DNA of 64,000 bases from Lunularia cruciata (taxonomy: Eukaryota; Streptophyta; Marchantiopsida; Lunulariales; Lunulariaceae), in assembly GCA_948567375.1 (NCBI GenBank), contig OX419762.1, positions 26,118,608-26,182,607 on the forward strand, given 5' to 3'. Positions 62,189 through 64,000 of the stretch are shown here, piece after piece. How positions within the stretch are numbered: the stretch's first letter is position 1; each line of letters begins with the position of its first letter. The position numbers and the translations under genes are program-made. The notes beneath the pieces are model-generated. The model was not told where the DNA came from and ran no database searches. It saw only the letters and a program-made list of their open reading frames with translations.

Positions 62189-62329
62189 TGTATGTTATGT
62201 GGCTCTTCTGGTGGAGCTGCTACTATGTTAGTGTGTGATAGCTGTTCGAGAGGATGGCATATGGCATGTATGACTCCTCCCCTCACGGTGGTTCCTCAAG
62301 GACAGTGGTTATGTCCTAGATGTACTTGA
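62189..62329 (+). other. C-terminal PHD finger
   Basis: A complete C4HC3 pattern at the very end of the polyprotein: CMLC, CDSC, H in GWHMAC and CPRC, with the usual Trp before the last pair (GQWLCPRC). Residues are C956, C959, C971, C974, H979, C982, C997 and C1000 counted from 59324. PHD fingers read histone H3 tails. It takes the place where chromoviruses carry a chromodomain. Confidence 0.92.
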
Positions 62330-62487
62330 CCTATAGCTAGTTCATTCTTTATATGGTATAGATTGCAGACATGCGACTAACGATGGGGCTCCATAGCACC
62401 CGGCCTCCTGATCTTTGCCCATTAGAGGGTATACCATATACTTAGAGTAGATGGCTATCTGGAGTTAGAGGGACCTAACCGCCAGCT
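62330..62487 (+). other. 3' untranslated region of the young element
   Basis: Short non-coding stretch between the polyprotein stop and the polypurine tract. No open frame or structure was recognised. Confidence 0.5.
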
Positions 62488-62497
62488 AGGGGAGCGA
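62488..62497 (+). promoter_or_regulatory. Polypurine tract
   Basis: AGGGGAGCGA directly before TGTGGCAC, the start of block A. This is the expected place for second-strand priming and implies that the reverse-transcription LTR begins with A, not with B. Confidence 0.6.
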
Positions 62498-62498
62498 T

Positions 62499-62603
62499 TG
62501 TGGCACTTTAGAGTCTATGTATGACTTATGTGTGAGTTGTGCTTTTATAGTGTATGATGTTGATAGCGATGTATGTTGTGTAGCGATGTATATACGCACG
62601 ACA
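62499..62603 (+). repeat. 3' terminal block A, first copy
   Basis: 105 bp from TGTGGCAC to CGCACGACA, repeated with one difference at 63056-63160. It is followed by GC and then block B, forming the palindrome GACAGCTGTC at the joint. Confidence 0.92.
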
Positions 62604-62605
62604 GC

Positions 62606-63054
62606 TGTCACACCATTTGTAGTTCCGCATCTAGATGCTCAGACACTGGAGTTCCAGTGATGGTAGTTAGAGTTATTCTAGCAGTTTCTCAGGGACTACT
62701 TTCCGACGGTTAGATTTCGTGTTCGGGGTACTGACTTCACGGTGGGGCCCACCGTCACTTTGCACCATTTGCACCGTCAAGTGTGCCGTCAGCGGGACCG
62801 TTAGGGTTTCAGGGCTAGCTCGAGTCCAGGGGGTATAGTTTTGAAGTGAGCTCCAGAGAGCTCACTTCTCTGATGTTGAGCCTTCGAGTTCCTGGCTATG
62901 GTGGACAGAGGCCGGCAAGCGTCACCTGGATTCTCTATGCTTGAGTGGGTGTGGCTTGACTGTAATCAATGCCCAGTTGTTGGCAGTTTATAGAGTGACA
63001 GATCAAGTACTGATCTGAGTTGAGTTGAGTTGAGAATGTTAAGCAATCTGATTA
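62606..63054 (+). repeat. 3' terminal block B
   Basis: 449 bp, the partner of 53437-53876, with about ten substitutions (mostly C/T or G/A) and a 9-base insertion repeating TTTGCACCA near 62758-62777. Confidence 0.93.
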
Positions 63055-63055
63055 T

Positions 63056-63160
63056 TGTGGCACTTTAGAGTCTATGTATGACTTATGTGTGAGTTGTGCT
63101 TTTATAGTGTATGATGTTGACAGCGATGTATGTTGTGTAGCGATGTATATACGCACGACA
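63056..63160 (+). repeat. 3' terminal block A', second copy
   Basis: 105 bp, second copy of block A, forming the right end of the element. The joint with block B reads CTGATTATTGTGGCAC and is the same in the old copy. Confidence 0.92.
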
Positions 63161-63164
63161 CTTT

Positions 63165-64000
63165 TGATGATGTAATATTTGGGGAAATAACCTCAAATCT
63201 GGTTGAAAATAAAATTTTCAATATAAACTTCAAATATTTCAAACCTCACTGGATAGCTTGCAAGATAAGCTTTCTAATGATATATAACACATATTAATTT
63301 GATATCTATAACTCTCTTTACTTATTGCTCAATTCAAAATGCCTAATCAAAATGCCACTCCTAGTTCTTGCCAAAATTTGACTGGAATTTTGGTTTAGAG
63401 GTTCATTTAAGTACTAGGAATACTCTAGCAATTTGTCATTCTATCAATAATGATCTCAAATGGAAAAAATTTAAATCATTTGTAACTATAATTAAAATAA
63501 ATTTATTGAAAATTTTAATGCACCATAACTCATTGCCTAAAAACAATAATTTGACAAAAATTATCATGAAGTTTGTAATGTGCTTCTCTAAACCTTTGTG
63601 AAATTTGATTTCTGAACTCTAATCTGATCCTTAGATATAGATCAATTACCAAGTTGATCTAATGTCTCAACTCTATAGACTAAGTATACTTGATCCAAGA
63701 TCATTATTTCTCTATTTGAGTAATTTACACCAAATCTCACAAAAACTACAAGATCATACTACCAACAATATTGCCTAATTTCATGGACTAATAGAAACCC
63801 AAACTTGATGATAATTTATACCCAAACACCTTGATTTCAAATACTCCAACTCTTCAATCAATCATATTAAGTTTAAGATCAACTTAAAAATATAGCAATT
63901 CTTGATTGAATCACAACCAAATTTTGTATTTGCTCCAACCTCATTGACATATCATTAAAAGTTATTATTAAACTCTCCAAATCCTCCAAAATGTCTACCT
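63165..64000. other. AT-rich flank
   Basis: Low-CG, AT-rich intergenic or old repeat sequence to the window edge, with no gene recognised. Confidence 0.4.

Larger units (their letters stand above)
56039..62329 (+). pseudogene. pol: Polyprotein frame: nucleocapsid-protease-methyltransferase-RT-RNase H-integrase-PHD
   Basis: A single frame of about 2096 codons, interrupted by TGA at 58544, TGA at 58703 and TAG at 59213. The protein continues in the same frame after each, with recognisable domain sequence on both sides. Two of the stops are TGA followed by C/G-rich context, as expected from CGA to TGA change by methyl-cytosine deamination; the third could come from CAG. The old copy reads sense codons at the first site. 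The order (methyltransferase between protease and RT, PHD at the end) is unusual for the superfamily. The zinc knuckles are at residues 54-66 (variant spacing) and C85-C88-H93-C98 (canonical). Confidence 0.9.
53437..63160 (+). mobile_element. Young Ty3/gypsy element encoding a C5 methyltransferase and PHD finger
   Basis: About 9.7 kb. The ends are TGTCAC...CGACA, with CTTT directly repeated outside (53433-53436 and 63161-63164), a likely 4-bp target duplication. The order is block B, leader, gag, protease, methyltransferase, RT, RNase H, integrase, PHD, polypurine tract, then A-B-A'. The two B blocks differ at about ten sites plus one 9-base insertion, and the two A blocks at one site, so the insertion is recent. 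The coding frame has three internal stops and one gag frame step. This copy is probably defective now, though nearly complete. It belongs to Ty3/gypsy by protease-RT-RNase H-integrase order and motifs. Confidence 0.92.

Noticed and set aside
53437-63160. Classification as a tyrosine-recombinase (DIRS/Ngaro) element because of split repeats and a methyltransferase
   Set aside because: A clear HHCC/DDE integrase and aspartic protease are present and no tyrosine recombinase is seen; DIRS methyltransferases are of another type.
1-64000. tRNA, rRNA or CRISPR array
   Set aside because: Nothing with the needed cloverleaf, rRNA signatures or regular spacer-repeat pattern was seen; a tRNA scan would be the decisive test.

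Overview
This window comes from the nuclear genome of a photosynthetic streptophyte (a land plant or close algal relative). Two host genes on the + strand support this. One is FLU, the plastid TPR regulator of chlorophyll synthesis (3857-6290, five exons). The other is SMG7, an EST1-like nonsense-mediated decay factor (13066-18412, five exons). Introns are short and GT-AG. The two genes are CG-richer than their surroundings, and almost everything else is repeat. The repeat density, with a Ty3/gypsy element that encodes a cytosine methyltransferase, suggests a non-seed plant or charophyte rather than a typical angiosperm. The sequence alone does not settle the species.

Layout. 1-1333 is the 3' part of a dispersed repeat (family 2 here). 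1334-3180 is degraded repeat with a TATA/heat-shock-element-like promoter stretch. 3180-6290 is the FLU promoter and gene. 6291-11500 is intergenic sequence with decayed LTR fragments. 11500-18412 is the SMG7 promoter and gene. 18413-26330 is its downstream region, then AT-rich intergenic DNA with short repeat pairs. 26338-29771 holds three solo LTRs of one family (family 3), each with a perfect 5-bp target duplication, set in old antisense gag-like sequence (family 4). 33003-42734 is an old, minus-strand copy of a methyltransferase-encoding Ty3/gypsy element. It is cut in two by a 3.76-kb family-2 insertion (34449-38209, target duplication CTCCC). 42735-53432 is more old repeat with a third family-2 copy (47472-50381, minus strand, duplication TAGAG). 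53437-63160 is a young, nearly complete copy of the methyltransferase element.

The young element is the centre of interest. One reading frame runs gag zinc knuckles, aspartic protease, a DNMT3-like cytosine-5 methyltransferase, reverse transcriptase, RNase H, an HHCC/DDE integrase and a C-terminal PHD finger. Three in-frame stops break it. Its terminal repeats are not ordinary LTRs. The 5' end carries only block B (440 bp) and the 3' end reads A-B-A' (105 + 449 + 105 bp). This is the split-direct-repeat layout known from tyrosine-recombinase retrotransposons, but here the element has a DDE integrase. The old copy shares the unusual termini and the methyltransferase domain, so both look like features of the lineage. 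A chromatin-reading PHD and a DNA-methylating enzyme in one retroelement suggest it may act on the epigenetic state of its target or of itself; that is inference.

FLU and SMG7 are unrelated in function and there is no sign of co-regulation. FLU acts in the plastid on tetrapyrrole synthesis. SMG7 acts in the cytoplasm in mRNA surveillance.
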